A DNA stretch of 11,736 nucleotides from Deltaproteobacteria bacterium UBA6967 (GCA_002450295.1 DJYX01000283.1:40612-52347); one strand, 5' to 3'; shown: positions 1 through 8,279, counted from the stretch's first letter. Notes: generated by a model from the letters alone, not told the origin. Translations and numbers: made by a program.

Positions 1-2298
1 ACTCTGGAAGGTCTTTACAAGTCGAATGAACTCTTCTGCACACAGTGCGAGGCCGAAGGCTTCCGTCACATCACCTACTTCCTTGATCGTCCTGACGTCC
101 TTTCCAGATACACGACTACAATCGTGGGAGATCAGCAGACTTATCCCACCTTGCTTTCCAATGGGAACCCCATCGACTCAGGAAGCTTGTCAGATGGGCG
201 CCACTATGTCACCTGGGAAGATCCATTTCCAAAACCAAGTTACTTGTTTGCCCTTGTTGCAGGAAATCTGGAATGTCTGGAAGACTCCTTTCAGACACTT
301 TCAGGCAAACAGGTAGCTTTGAAAATTTATACCGAGCATGGTTACAAGGAGCAGTGTCATCATGCGATGGAATCATTGAAGAAGGCGATGCGTTGGGATG
401 AGGAGCGGTTTGGTCTAGAGTACGACCTCGAAATCTACATGATTGTCGCAGTTCAAGACTTTAACTTCGGAGCAATGGAAAACAAGGGACTGAACATTTT
501 CAATGCTCGTTACATCCTCTCACGGTTTGACACTGCAACTGATGAAGATTTTGAAAACATCGAGAGTGTGGTTGCTCATGAGTACTTCCACAATTACACG
601 GGTAACAGGGTCACTTGTCGTGATTGGTTTCAGCTGAGCTTAAAAGAGGGGTTGACCGTCTTTCGTGATCAGGAATTTACTTCGGACTTGAACTCTCGTC
701 CCGTCAAACGAATTCAAGATGTCAGATTTTTACGAGATTACCAATTTCCGGAAGATGCAGGACCAACAGCCCATCCTGTCCGTCCAGAAAGTTTCCTCGA
801 AATCAATAATTTTTACACCGTCACCGTCTACGAAAAGGGCAGCGAATTAATTCGAATGTTGCAAACCCTGATCGGACGTGAGGTCTTCACCCAAGGTGTG
901 CAGCACTATCTAAAAAAGCATGATGGACAAGCAGCCACGGTAGAGAATTTTCTGGAAGCCATTGCAGAGAGTGCCAAGACGGATCTGGAACCTTTCCGAG
1001 CTTGGTATCGTCAGGCAGGCACTCCAAGAGTTTCTGTTCGAGGGGAGTACTCTGCAAATAAGCAAGAATATGAGCTCCATTTCGAGCAATCCTACCCCCA
1101 ACTGAACGTTGCAGGGGACAGGCAGGCTGTGCCGATCCCAATTCAAATCGGTTTGTTGAACAAAGCCGGTGGAAGTATCTCATCGACAGAATCGGACGTA
1201 TTTTTACTTGAGAAGCCCAAAGATCGTCTGGTGCTCACTGGAATTTCAGAGCAGCCCATTCCGTCGTTGCTTCGGCAGTTCTCAGCCCCAGTGCGCTTGG
1301 AATATGACTACTCAGCTGAAGAGTTGGCCTTGCTGTACCAAAGGGATGCTGATGAGTTCAATCGCTGGGATGCAGGACAGCGTTTGGCAACGATGGTGAT
1401 TTGGCAGAGCCTTCAAAGTCTGCAACAAGGGCAACCTCCATCTGAACCAACTTTGCTTTTGGAAAGCTTCGAGGCGATCTTGCGGTCGGGACATTCTGAC
1501 CTCTCCTTCTTGAGTCAATTATTGACCTTACCCTCTGAAGGTTACTTGAGCGCTCAGTTCCAACCCATCTCACCGAATCAACTAAGGGAGGCTCTCTGGG
1601 GATTGCACGATTCATTGAGCAACCAACTTTGTAAAATTTGGCAGCAGAAATACGAAGAGATCGGGCAACCTCCTGCTGAAAGTTTAACTGCAGAGGCTAT
1701 TGGAAAGCGTCGCTTCCGCAATCTTTGCTTGAGTTACCTTGGAAGAAGTCAGGAAACTATTGGGGAAGAATTGGCTTTCCAACAATTTCAGCAAAGCCAG
1801 AGTATGACTGAGGCCATGGGTGCTCTGAATGTGTTGACTCATCAATCAGGCCCATTTCGTAATCAGGCATTGGAGTCTTTTTATCAAAAGTGGCAGGACG
1901 ACGCGTTGGTGCTGGACAAGTGGTTCAGGATTCAAGCCGCCTCACGCAGAGAAGACATTCTTGATGAGGTTGAGGGTTTACTGAAACATGAAAAGTTTAG
2001 TTATCGCACTCCAAACCGTGTGAGAGCCTTGGTTGGTGGATTCAGTCAGGGTAATTTTTTCCGTTTTCATCAAGAAGATGGCAGAGGCTATCAATGGTTG
2101 GCCTCCCAAATTCAAGCGTTGGATAAGAGCAATCCCCAAGTCGCCGCAAGGTTGCTCACCCCACTAGTACGCTGGCAACAGTTCGCTGAACCATTTCAAA
2201 GCAAAATGCATCAAGCACTTCAGCAAATCGCGAATACTACAGAGCTGTCAAAGGATGTGTTTGAGATTGTCAGCAAGAGCCTGGGTGAATCAGCATGA
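1..2298 (+). CDS. pepN: Aminopeptidase N, M1 zinc metallopeptidase (5' partial)
   Basis: Cytosolic zinc aminopeptidase that removes N-terminal residues from peptides in late protein breakdown. The frame is open from base 1, so the true start lies left of the window; the GTG at 124 is internal. The 765 codons present begin at a conserved stretch (LEGLYKS, then [14 protein letters not shown]). The substrate-binding GAMEN motif is at 469-483. The zinc site HEYFH is at 577-591, with the third ligand Glu at 646-648, giving the HExxH-x18-E spacing of gluzincins. Conserved [20 protein letters not shown] lies between them. If GAMEN is aligned with E. coli PepN (residue 261 from memory), about 104 N-terminal residues are missing and the full length would be about 869, as in E. 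coli. The stop TGA overlaps the ATG of the next gene, so the two are probably translationally coupled. No frameshift or missing active-site residue is seen. Confidence 0.97.
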   Translation, partial: TLEGLYKSNELFCTQCEAEGFRHITYFLDRPDVLSRYTTTIVGDQQTYPTLLSNGNPIDSGSLSDGRHYVTWEDPFPKPSYLFALVAGNLECLEDSFQTLSGKQVALKIYTEHGYKEQCHHAMESLKKAMRWDEERFGLEYDLEIYMIVAVQDFNFGAMENKGLNIFNARYILSRFDTATDEDFENIESVVAHEYFHNYTGNRVTCRDWFQLSLKEGLTVFRDQEFTSDLNSRPVKRIQDVRFLRDYQFPEDAGPTAHPVRPESFLEINNFYTVTVYEKGSELIRMLQTLIGREVFTQGVQHYLKKHDGQAATVENFLEAIAESAKTDLEPFRAWYRQAGTPRVSVRGEYSANKQEYELHFEQSYPQLNVAGDRQAVPIPIQIGLLNKAGGSISSTESDVFLLEKPKDRLVLTGISEQPIPSLLRQFSAPVRLEYDYSAEELALLYQRDADEFNRWDAGQRLATMVIWQSLQSLQQGQPPSEPTLLLESFEAILRSGHSDLSFLSQLLTLPSEGYLSAQFQPISPNQLREALWGLHDSLSNQLCKIWQQKYEEIGQPPAESLTAEAIGKRRFRNLCLSYLGRSQETIGEELAFQQFQQSQSMTEAMGALNVLTHQSGPFRNQALESFYQKWQDDALVLDKWFRIQAASRREDILDEVEGLLKHEKFSYRTPNRVRALVGGFSQGNFFRFHQEDGRGYQWLASQIQALDKSNPQVAARLLTPLVRWQQFAEPFQSKMHQALQQIANTTELSKDVFEIVSKSLGESA

Positions 2299-2951
2299 GT
2301 TTCCAAGAAGAACCATCCTTACCAACTAGGTTACTATTGATCCGGCATGCCCAGACAGAGTGGAATATCCAACGACGATTTCAGGGGCATGGAGATAGTC
2401 CTATCACTGAAGAGGGCCAGATGCAGCTTCAACGCCTGAAATCCAGACTCGCTGGAATAGAATTTGATGTCGTCTATTCCAGTGATCTCGGGCGTACCAT
2501 GGAAACGTCCCAAATGCTTTCTGGTAAAAAGATGGTCGAGGAACCACGTCTGAGAGAGCGAGGAGTCGGTATTCTGGAAGGTTTGAACTTAGAGCAAATC
2601 ATGGCGGACCATGCTGAGGCATTTCGAGCTTTTCGGTCAGGTGACAAAGACCATCAAATTGAGGGCGGTGAGAGTCTTCAAAATGCCCTCAATCGAGCCT
2701 GGACATTTTTGGAGGAAATGCCCGAAAAACATCCTGGTGCTGAGCTGGCAGCCGTATCTCACGCTGGGCTAATTCGGCTGATTTGTAAACAGATCTTGGG
2801 TCTTGCGCTGGATGCTCCTAATTTTTTTCAGATCCCCAATACGAGCCTGACCCAACTTATCTTTTCACCAAAAGATCGTAGTTGGAGTCTTGAATGTTTG
2901 GCTGATACCACGCATCTTCAGTCTGTTTTTGACCCTCTTGTAGTGATCTAA
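2295..2951 (+). CDS. Histidine phosphatase family protein (phosphoglycerate mutase/CobC-like)
   Basis: A 218-aa member of the histidine phosphatase superfamily, which cleaves phosphomonoesters through a phospho-histidine intermediate. The signature RHAQTEWN places Arg17 and the nucleophile His18. It is followed by [13 protein letters not shown], the substrate-loop pattern of this family. Arg67 lies in YSSDLGRT, the probable acid Glu88 in LRERGVG, and the second histidine His156 in VSHAGLIR, so the full catalytic set is present. There is no signal peptide, so it should be cytosolic. Start and stop fit: ATG 2295 overlaps the pepN stop as ATGA, and TAA at 2949-2951 precedes the HIT gene by 3 bp. 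Family members include GpmB-type proteins, alpha-ribazole phosphatase (CobC) and nonspecific phosphatases. The substrate cannot be told from sequence, and no cobalamin genes are nearby to favour CobC. Confidence 0.93.
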   Translation: MSFQEEPSLPTRLLLIRHAQTEWNIQRRFQGHGDSPITEEGQMQLQRLKSRLAGIEFDVVYSSDLGRTMETSQMLSGKKMVEEPRLRERGVGILEGLNLEQIMADHAEAFRAFRSGDKDHQIEGGESLQNALNRAWTFLEEMPEKHPGAELAAVSHAGLIRLICKQILGLALDAPNFFQIPNTSLTQLIFSPKDRSWSLECLADTTHLQSVFDPLVVI

Positions 2952-2954
2952 TGC

Positions 2955-3359
2955 ATGGCATCTATTTTCAGTCGTATCATACAAGGTGAGCTGCCTTGTG
3001 AAAAAATTGATGAAACGAAGAATGAGATCTGTTTTCTCGACATCTCGCCTTTCACTGAAGGGCACACGCTGGTGATACCCAAGCGGGAGGTAGCTCGATT
3101 TGAGGAACTTCTAGAAACAGAAGCACAGAGTCTGATGCAGACAATGCAGCGAGTGGCCAAAGCGGTCTGCAAGGCTTACGGAGGTTCTGATTACAACATT
3201 CAGTTGAACAATGGACCCGACGCGGGCCAGGAAGTCCCTCATGTACATTTTCACATCATCCCCCGTCCAGATGGACTGCGAGTTCCCAAGCTAGGGAAAT
3301 ATGCTGATGGGCAAATGGCGGAGGTAGGGGCACGCATACGAGCCTGTCTGGATAACTGA
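2955..3359 (+). CDS. HIT-family (HinT-like) nucleotide hydrolase/transferase
   Basis: A 134-aa histidine triad protein. These dimeric cytosolic enzymes bind nucleotides and typically hydrolyse nucleoside phosphoramidates or acyl-adenylates. The triad HVHFHII puts the three histidines at residues 96, 98 and 100, with His98 the expected nucleophile. The N-terminal half has the usual HIT elements: SIFSRIIQGELPCEKI, then FLDISPFTEGHTLVIPK. The segment YNIQLNNGPDAGQEVPHVHFH is close to HinT-branch proteins. Length is slightly above the roughly 119 aa of E. coli HinT. ATG 2955 is chosen over ATG 2951 because the latter opens a frame that stops within a dozen codons. It begins 3 bp after the phosphatase stop, with no clear Shine-Dalgarno, so translation probably depends on coupling to the gene before it. 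Confidence 0.95.
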   Translation: MASIFSRIIQGELPCEKIDETKNEICFLDISPFTEGHTLVIPKREVARFEELLETEAQSLMQTMQRVAKAVCKAYGGSDYNIQLNNGPDAGQEVPHVHFHIIPRPDGLRVPKLGKYADGQMAEVGARIRACLDN

Positions 3360-3395
3360 ACAAATGAGGTCACTGCTTTTGGAGAATGACGCTAA

Positions 3396-4301
3396 ATGTT
3401 GAGGCCATCTTCTCCAGTTCAGCAATTGGCAGCAGTCGACATTGGTAGCAAAGCTGTCCGGATGGTTCTTGGTAATTTGAATTGCAAGGGACATCTGCAA
3501 ATTCAGCAGCGTTGGCGAGCTTTTCTAAGTCTCGGTGCATCAGTTTTCCGAGACCAATCCATTCCCACAGCACAAATTCTCGCCCTAAAACAAGTTCTTC
3601 AATCTTTCCAAAACTCACTTCCGCAAGATACTCCCTGTTCTATTTCTGCGACAAGTGCTTTCCGAGAAGCCAAAAACCGAGATGAAGCGCACCACGAACT
3701 AGCAAGACAAGGTTTTCAGATTCAGATTTTGACGGGTTTGGAAGAAGCAGAGTTGATTCATCATCTCTTCCGACGACAATGGCCGGAGTTGTCTGGGACA
3801 ACCCTGCATGCTGATTTGGGTGGCGGAAGCTTGGAGTTGTCATTGGAACAAGATGCGCAGTTGCTTTGGCAGGACAGCCTGCCACTAGGTGTCTTACGCG
3901 CTGGGAAAAGACCGAATTTATCTAGCCTTAAGGCTCTTACAGAACCCTTTGCAAAGGTAAGTCTGAGCCATCGTCAGTTATTAGTGTCCGGAGGAAGTGC
4001 AAGAGAGTGGGGGGAACGGCTTGTCTCAGAGGGGATATTCGGGGCGCATGAGCCGGGACGAAGTATTTTTGAATACCAGTTCTTGCCTCTGAGAAAGGCA
4101 AAGACCAGATCAGCCACGATCTTCTCCAGACTGATCGAGATGTGGAAACCAGAACAGGTCGTTATTCCTCGTATCGGTCTGAAAGAAGGCTTGTTATTGA
4201 ATTTGGCAGAGCAGCTAAGTAATGAGGAGTGCCGTTTGAGTTTGGGTAAGGAGGTCCCAGTGCTTCAAGTCAATCTGCCTCAAGCGGAAGTAGGAAGTTG
4301 A
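3396..4301 (+). CDS. Ppx/GppA-family phosphatase (exopolyphosphatase/pppGpp hydrolase type), short form
   Basis: A 301-aa protein of the ASKHA-fold Ppx/GppA family, whose members hydrolyse polyphosphate or convert pppGpp to ppGpp. Visible motifs in order: phosphate-binding loop AAVDIGSKAVRMVLG (residues 12-26); SATSAFREAKNRDE, the family's second motif; LTGLEEAELI; HADLGGGSLELSL, the second phosphate loop; and LVSGGSARE near the end. It covers only the two-domain core of about 300 aa. The C-terminal HD-type domain of the roughly 500-aa E. coli Ppx/GppA is absent, and the gene ends cleanly on TGA. A GGAG at 3381-3384 lies 11 nt before ATG 3396. It is the last gene of the rightward cluster and ends 5 bp from the convergent fliR. 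Whether it acts on polyphosphate or pppGpp cannot be decided here. Confidence 0.9.
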   Translation: MLRPSSPVQQLAAVDIGSKAVRMVLGNLNCKGHLQIQQRWRAFLSLGASVFRDQSIPTAQILALKQVLQSFQNSLPQDTPCSISATSAFREAKNRDEAHHELARQGFQIQILTGLEEAELIHHLFRRQWPELSGTTLHADLGGGSLELSLEQDAQLLWQDSLPLGVLRAGKRPNLSSLKALTEPFAKVSLSHRQLLVSGGSAREWGERLVSEGIFGAHEPGRSIFEYQFLPLRKAKTRSATIFSRLIEMWKPEQVVIPRIGLKEGLLLNLAEQLSNEECRLSLGKEVPVLQVNLPQAEVGS

Positions 4302-4306
4302 AACTA

Positions 4307-5089
4307 CTACAAGCTCAACATCTGGATGGCATCCAACATTTGATCATCGTAAAGTCCAAACATGATTCGGATCGCCTGAATCATGAAGGGCATTCCCAAG
4401 AGCAGGAAGATAAACCCCATCATTAGTGTCAGAGGGAACCCCACGACGAAGATCTGGATCTGCGGAACAGAGCGGGAAAGGAGTCCCAAAATCACGTTGG
4501 TGATCAGAAGTGCGATGATGAGTGGAGCCCCTAACTGAAAACCAATGGAGAAGATCCCAGAACTCAGCTGAATCATCATACTCGCCAAGTCATCCCCCAT
4601 GGATGCCTGCCCCACAGGAATCAACTGGTAGCTTCTCACCATTGCCTGAACTACCAATGCAGGACCATCCAAGCTCAGGAACACCAGTGATGCGATCAAC
4701 GTCTCCAGTTTAGACAGTAATGATATTTGCTGCATGGAAGCGGGATCGAAAACGTTTGCAATGCTTAATCCCATCTGGAAGCCGGTCATGGCTCCTGCAA
4801 ACTCTACAGCAGCAAAGAGAATCTTACCAATTAGCCCAAGGGTTACCCCAATCAATAGCTCGCTAAAGACCAGCATCAAAAAATGATGAATTTGCTCAGG
4901 AAGAACCGTGGGGGATGGCAGAAAGGGATTCAAGATCAGGGAGAAGACCAGGATGACGACGATCTTGATCTGGGCGGGGATATTGGAACTGCCGAAAATG
5001 GGTGCAGTCGTCAATACCCCACCAACCCTGATCAATACAAGCAGGAAAACTAGAAGTTGCGAAGCATCATAGCTTAGCAGATTTGCCAT
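4307..5089 (-). CDS. fliR: Flagellar type III export apparatus protein FliR
   Basis: A 260-aa integral membrane protein of the flagellar type III secretion export gate, where FliP, FliQ and FliR form the core channel for rod, hook and filament subunits. Hydrophobic segments lie at about residues 11-30, 41-58, 70-95, 126-150, 180-205 and 211-240. Family landmarks are an early LIRVGGVLTTAPIFG, the FQMGLSIANVFDP loop, and SRSVPQIQIFVVGFPL before the last membrane span, characteristic of FliR and its virulence homologues. Length matches FliR (about 260). The virulence-secretion homologue (SctT) is less likely given fliM in the same window. The start lies 20 bp after the stop of the DksA-like gene on the same strand, so the two are probably co-transcribed. 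The usual partners fliP, fliQ and flhB are not adjacent; the gene downstream is convergent ppx. Confidence 0.95.
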   Translation of the reverse strand: MANLLSYDASQLLVFLLVLIRVGGVLTTAPIFGSSNIPAQIKIVVILVFSLILNPFLPSPTVLPEQIHHFLMLVFSELLIGVTLGLIGKILFAAVEFAGAMTGFQMGLSIANVFDPASMQQISLLSKLETLIASLVFLSLDGPALVVQAMVRSYQLIPVGQASMGDDLASMMIQLSSGIFSIGFQLGAPLIIALLITNVILGLLSRSVPQIQIFVVGFPLTLMMGFIFLLLGMPFMIQAIRIMFGLYDDQMLDAIQMLSL

Positions 5090-5109
5090 GCTGGCGCCTG
5101 AATCCTAAT

Positions 5110-5568
5110 TTAGTCTCGGTAGTTCCCAGCGTAGTTGGTGTCTTCACTAAATCCGCCGACTCCACGGTTTCGATTCGCACGTCGTTCCTGTTCCATTTGT
5201 GCTTCAAGGCTTAGTCGGGTGAATGGAAGGGCCATCAGACGTTTCTTGCCAATCCACTGTCCTGTTTCTTCGCACCAACCATACTCCCCACTGTCCATCC
5301 TCTGCAGAGCTTCCTTGATCTGTTGTAGGCGCTCAATTTCTCTGCTCTCAATCAAGCTGCTGAGAGTTTGCTCCTGGGAAATGACGGAGTGATCCACCTC
5401 GTCTCCGACCTCAAACTCTGTCTCTTCGTGTGTGGCGTTGAGCCGCTCTTCAATTTCCTCCATTTGGCTCAAAAGCATTGCCCGGATTTCCTGCATCTCC
5501 TCGGCAGCCATTGCTTCTTCGCTATCAATTTCGTCAGGGGTATCCAAGTCCTGCTCGTCCGTGCTCAT
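5110..5568 (-). CDS. DksA/TraR-family transcription regulator with degenerate zinc finger
   Basis: A 152-aa DksA-like protein. DksA enters the RNA polymerase secondary channel and works with ppGpp to adjust promoter activity, especially of rRNA and growth genes. Residues about 20-95 form a long helical hairpin. The tip motif D56-E-V-D59-H-S matches the essential DxxDxA tip of E. coli DksA with a constant offset of 15 residues. The globular part keeps GEYGWCEETGQWIG and KKRLMALP, where E. coli has the C4 zinc finger. The four zinc positions are Cys99, Thr102, Ser120 and Ala123, so only one cysteine remains and zinc binding is unlikely. Zinc-independent DksA paralogues are known (for example P. 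aeruginosa DksA2). A strong AGGAG (5578-5582) lies 9 nt upstream of the start. The first 20 residues are acidic. The gene lies 133 bp after rsmB and 20 bp before fliR. Confidence 0.88.
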   Translation of the reverse strand: MSTDEQDLDTPDEIDSEEAMAAEEMQEIRAMLLSQMEEIEERLNATHEETEFEVGDEVDHSVISQEQTLSSLIESREIERLQQIKEALQRMDSGEYGWCEETGQWIGKKRLMALPFTRLSLEAQMEQERRANRNRGVGGFSEDTNYAGNYRD

Positions 5569-5701
5569 TTCTGGGTTCTCCTATAGAAATGCAATTCAAT
5601 GCGATTAATTTAGAGGGAGCACGGGGCTTTTCAGATTTTGGGCCAGTCGTGCAAAAGGGCTCAAATTTCTACCATCTTTTTGTGGGGATGCAACACAAAA
5701 T

Positions 5702-7009
5702 TTAAGATTTCTTTAAAATCGCCGCAGAAAAGCCCATCCAATGCCTTGAAGGAAGCAATTGCCAAAAGCCTTTTTGTGTTTCTTGAATCCCTCCAGGTAG
5801 CTCTTTCCATGGAATCGGCTTTAGTCCAAGTTCCTCGCACAATTGCAAAGGTAACTGTGTTTCTTCTGGTTCCAGTGAGCAGGTCGAGTAGGCGATCCAG
5901 CCACCTTTTCTGACCACTCGTGCTGCTTCTTTGAGAAGTTGCTCCTGAAGTTCTGTCTGTCGCAACAAACTCTTCAAATTTTCCACCCATTTGATGTCTG
6001 GGCTCTTCCGGATGGTTCCAGTTGAAGAACAAGGGACATCCAGCAGGATACCATCCATTGACCTGCTGGGGAAAGGCAGCTTCGTCCCGTCGGACTGCAA
6101 CATGCAACCAGCTAGATTGAGTCTCTGCAAATTTTGGCGGACTTTCTTCAAGCGAGAAGCAGAGACATCATTCAGCAGAAATTGACCCGGATAGTTTTGT
6201 GACAGTTGAAGTCCTTTTCCACCTGGAGCAGAACAAACATCCAGAATTGTCCCTTCCAGAAATGTTCTGATAGCTTGGCAGAAAGCATAAGAAGAGGCAT
6301 CTTGGGCATAGATCATTCCTTCCTTAGCCATCGCTGTGTTCCAAACTCCCTGATTCTTTTGCAGAACAGTCAATTCTGGGAAGACAGGGTGCGCTTCCCA
6401 GTCAATTTCGATAGCCTCCAGCTGTTGACGAATAGCAACGATATGCTGAACTTGGCTCGGAGCGAGAGTCAAATTGGGCAATAAGTTGTTGGCTTCGCAT
6501 ATTTGCTCTGTGGCTTCCACACCGTAACTTTTGGTCCAGCGTTCCACCACCCAATCCGGATGGGAGGTCCGTGTGGCAAGCGGTCTTTGTGCTGGCTGCA
6601 ATAATCCTGATTGTAAATCCCGCTGCATTTGACGAAGGATCGCGTTGACCAGACCGGTTCTTGCTTCCAAACGATGCATTCGCACCAACTCAACCGCTTG
6701 ATGGATTGCATGGTGCTGTTTCGAACTGCGCAGAAAAATCAGCTCGTAGGCTCCAATCAGCAGGATCCCTTGCAACACATCCTGCAGCTTCGACCATGGA
6801 AGCCGACATCGATCCTGAATCTCAGTCTGGAGCCAGCGATGGTGGCGCAACACTCCCTGCAGCAAGTGTGTTTGGTGTCGATTATCTTCACTTGGACTGA
6901 ATTCTGCCTGCCGAATCGACTGCCAGTCTTTTTGTTTCTTGAATTGAAGATAACTGCGCAAGGCCAGTAATTGTGGGGATTGGGGTTTGTTTTTTGATGG
7001 ATGACTCAT
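5702..7009 (-). CDS. rsmB: 16S rRNA (cytosine-967-C5)-methyltransferase RsmB
   Basis: A 435-aa S-adenosylmethionine-dependent rRNA methyltransferase that makes m5C967 in 16S rRNA before 30S assembly is complete. Residues about 10-145 form the NusB-like RNA-binding domain (LLALRSYLQF, then IGAYELIFL, HHAIHQAVELVR and GLVNAILRQ). The Rossmann catalytic domain follows. Motif I is DVCSAPGGKG at 257-266. Motif IV is DVPCSSTGT at 324-332, with Cys327. Motif VI is YSTCS, with the nucleophile Cys377. The two-cysteine pattern and length (E. coli 429 aa) fit RsmB rather than RsmF, which lacks the NusB domain. The start ATG (complement of 7007-7009) has no good Shine-Dalgarno. The gene is divergent from fliM across 87 bp. 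Transcription may continue into the DksA-like gene and fliR, since no convincing terminator separates them. Confidence 0.95.
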   Translation of the reverse strand: MSHPSKNKPQSPQLLALRSYLQFKKQKDWQSIRQAEFSPSEDNRHQTHLLQGVLRHHRWLQTEIQDRCRLPWSKLQDVLQGILLIGAYELIFLRSSKQHHAIHQAVELVRMHRLEARTGLVNAILRQMQRDLQSGLLQPAQRPLATRTSHPDWVVERWTKSYGVEATEQICEANNLLPNLTLAPSQVQHIVAIRQQLEAIEIDWEAHPVFPELTVLQKNQGVWNTAMAKEGMIYAQDASSYAFCQAIRTFLEGTILDVCSAPGGKGLQLSQNYPGQFLLNDVSASRLKKVRQNLQRLNLAGCMLQSDGTKLPFPSRSMDGILLDVPCSSTGTIRKSPDIKWVENLKSLLRQTELQEQLLKEAARVVRKGGWIAYSTCSLEPEETQLPLQLCEELGLKPIPWKELPGGIQETQKGFWQLLPSRHWMGFSAAILKKS

Positions 7010-7096
7010 GAAGAAATCTCAGGGTGTGAACGCTATTTGCATCGTTGAACAGCAAACTTAGAACCCAGATCCCTCAACGTCAAATAAAAGTATGCC

Positions 7097-8104
7097 ATGG
7101 GAGCCGTTCTTAACCAAGATGAGGTAGATGCACTGCTGCGCGGGGTGTCCGGAGATGACATGGACATGGACGATGAAGAGGATGAGTACGACCCGGAGGA
7201 AGTCGTCCCCTTTGACCTGACTGCTCAGGATCGGATCATCCGTGGTCGCATGCCGACCCTGGAAATCATTCATGACCGCTTTGTCCGACTATTCCGACTG
7301 ACGCTCTCCAATGCGCTACGCAAGGTCGTCGACATCAGCGTGCGCTCAACGGAACTGATCAAGTTTGGTGAGTTCCTGAAGACCCTTCCGGTGCCTTCAT
7401 CCATGAACCTCTTCCGGATGACACCGTTACGGGGCAACGCGATCCTGGTGCTCGAGACTCGTCTAGTCTTCACCCTGATTGATTTGTTCTTTGGTGGAAA
7501 TGGAGAACTGGAGATCAAGTCGGAGGGCAGAGATTTCACGGAGATCGAAGCAAGAATGATCAAGAGGGTCACGGTGAGTGCCTTGGAAGATCTACAGAGC
7601 TCATGGCGTCCAGTATTCCCGGTGCAGATCAACTACACCCGAGCGGAGACTAACCCTCAGTTCGTGGCAATTGTTCCTCACAGTGAAATCGTCATCGTCG
7701 TCACCTTCGACGTGGAAATCGGGCGGGCTCCAATGGCCATTACGCTCTGCGTGCCGTACTCCATGATTGAACCCATCCGGACCCGTTTGAACGCTGGATT
7801 CCAGAGCGAACAAGACGAAAAAGACAATACCTGGAGCAATCGGTTCAAGAAAAACCTGAACCAGACCCATGTTGAGTTGGTTGCCCAATTGGGGGAAACC
7901 CAGATGTCGGTTCGCAACTTCCTCAACTTGGAGGTGGGTGACTTGATCACGCTTGAGCACGAAGTCCAGCACCCGATTGGTCTACTTGTTAACGGTGTGC
8001 AAAAATTCTCAGGGTACCAAGGTTCTTATAAGGGCCACAAAGCCATCAGCGTAGAAGAGTTGGTCTATGTGCCGCCAGCAGTCGATGAAATGTTGGTGAT
8101 GTAA
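7097..8104 (+). CDS. fliM: Flagellar motor switch protein FliM
   Basis: A 335-aa component of the cytoplasmic C-ring that receives phospho-CheY and sets the direction of flagellar rotation, together with FliG and FliN. Residues 5-14 (LNQDEVDALL) are the N-terminal CheY-binding peptide. A strongly acidic linker rich in Asp/Glu follows (about 18-37). The middle domain contains RGRMPTLEIIHDRFVRLFR and the FliG-contacting loop FFGGNGELE. The last ~80 residues form the SpoA domain that pairs with FliN (VELVAQLGETQMSVRNFLNLEVGD). Length equals E. coli FliM (334). The start at 7097 is preferred because the nearby ATG 7092 is out of frame; the ribosome site is weak. The gene is locally G+C-rich (about 60% in the stretch at 7201-7260). 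fliN does not follow; a tRNA gene does. No sigma-28 or sigma-54 flagellar promoter is evident in the 87 bp upstream. Confidence 0.97.
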   Translation: MGAVLNQDEVDALLRGVSGDDMDMDDEEDEYDPEEVVPFDLTAQDRIIRGRMPTLEIIHDRFVRLFRLTLSNALRKVVDISVRSTELIKFGEFLKTLPVPSSMNLFRMTPLRGNAILVLETRLVFTLIDLFFGGNGELEIKSEGRDFTEIEARMIKRVTVSALEDLQSSWRPVFPVQINYTRAETNPQFVAIVPHSEIVIVVTFDVEIGRAPMAITLCVPYSMIEPIRTRLNAGFQSEQDEKDNTWSNRFKKNLNQTHVELVAQLGETQMSVRNFLNLEVGDLITLEHEVQHPIGLLVNGVQKFSGYQGSYKGHKAISVEELVYVPPAVDEMLVM

Positions 8105-8108
8105 CCTC

Positions 8109-8138
8109 TTGACAAGAAAGATCACTCTAAACTAACAT
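8109..8138 (+). promoter_or_regulatory. Probable sigma-70 promoter of tRNA-Lys
   Basis: A perfect -35 box TTGACA (8109-8114) starts just after the fliM stop. A -10-like TAACAT (8133-8138) follows an 18-bp spacer, about 17 nt before the mature tRNA 5' end. The position between fliM and the tRNA makes it the likely tRNA promoter. Confidence 0.55.
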
Positions 8139-8155
8139 AATCGTTTTGTTTGAGC

Positions 8156-8231
8156 GGGCTGATAGCTCAGTTGGTAGAGCATCTGACTTTTAATCAGGTG
8201 GTCCAGGGTTCGAGTCCCTGTCAGCCCACCA
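8156..8231 (+). tRNA. tRNA-Lys (anticodon TTT), CCA encoded
   Basis: A complete cloverleaf can be drawn. The acceptor stem GGGCTGA (8156-8162) pairs with TCAGCCC (8221-8227). The D arm is GCTC/GAGC with loop AGTTGGTA. The anticodon stem TCTGA/TCAGG encloses loop CTTTTAA, with anticodon TTT at 8189-8191. The T arm CAGGG/CCCTG (8204-8208 and 8216-8220) encloses TTCGAGT. Discriminator A is at 8228 and the encoded CCA at 8229-8231. It decodes AAA/AAG. Its 3' end is the apparent insertion point of the element to the right, and the tRNA is left intact, as expected when an integrase re-creates the gene end on insertion. Confidence 0.97.
8204..8231 (+). other. Putative attL core at the tRNA-Lys 3' end
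   Basis: A tyrosine recombinase gene reading away from the tRNA starts 135 bp downstream. The sequence changes there from host genes to integrase, excisionase-like and primase-like genes. This is the classic arrangement for integration into a tRNA 3' end, where the T arm to CCA forms the identity block shared by attL and attR. No second copy of this block was seen in the window, so attR should lie to the right. The exact crossover cannot be read from one end. Confidence 0.55.
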
Positions 8232-8279
8232 ATAATATCAGTGACTTAAGGGACAATCGGTACCGCCTTCAGCAAGCTT

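Noticed and set aside
5678..5700. Hairpin TTTTGTG/CACAAAA just past the rsmB stop, considered as a terminator
   Set aside because: The stem is A+T-rich and no T-run follows in the rsmB reading direction, so it is not a convincing intrinsic terminator.
5661..6107. 148-aa leftward reading frame
   Set aside because: It overlaps the 3' third of rsmB in another frame on the same strand, where the RsmB frame has clear catalytic motifs.
7010..7096. Flagellar sigma-28 or sigma-54 promoter upstream of fliM
   Set aside because: No TAAA...GCCGATAA-like or TGGC...TTGC-like pair was found in the 87-bp divergent gap.
7601..7972. 123-aa reading frame antisense to fliM
   Set aside because: It mirrors conserved FliM coding sequence and shows no family motif or start context of its own.
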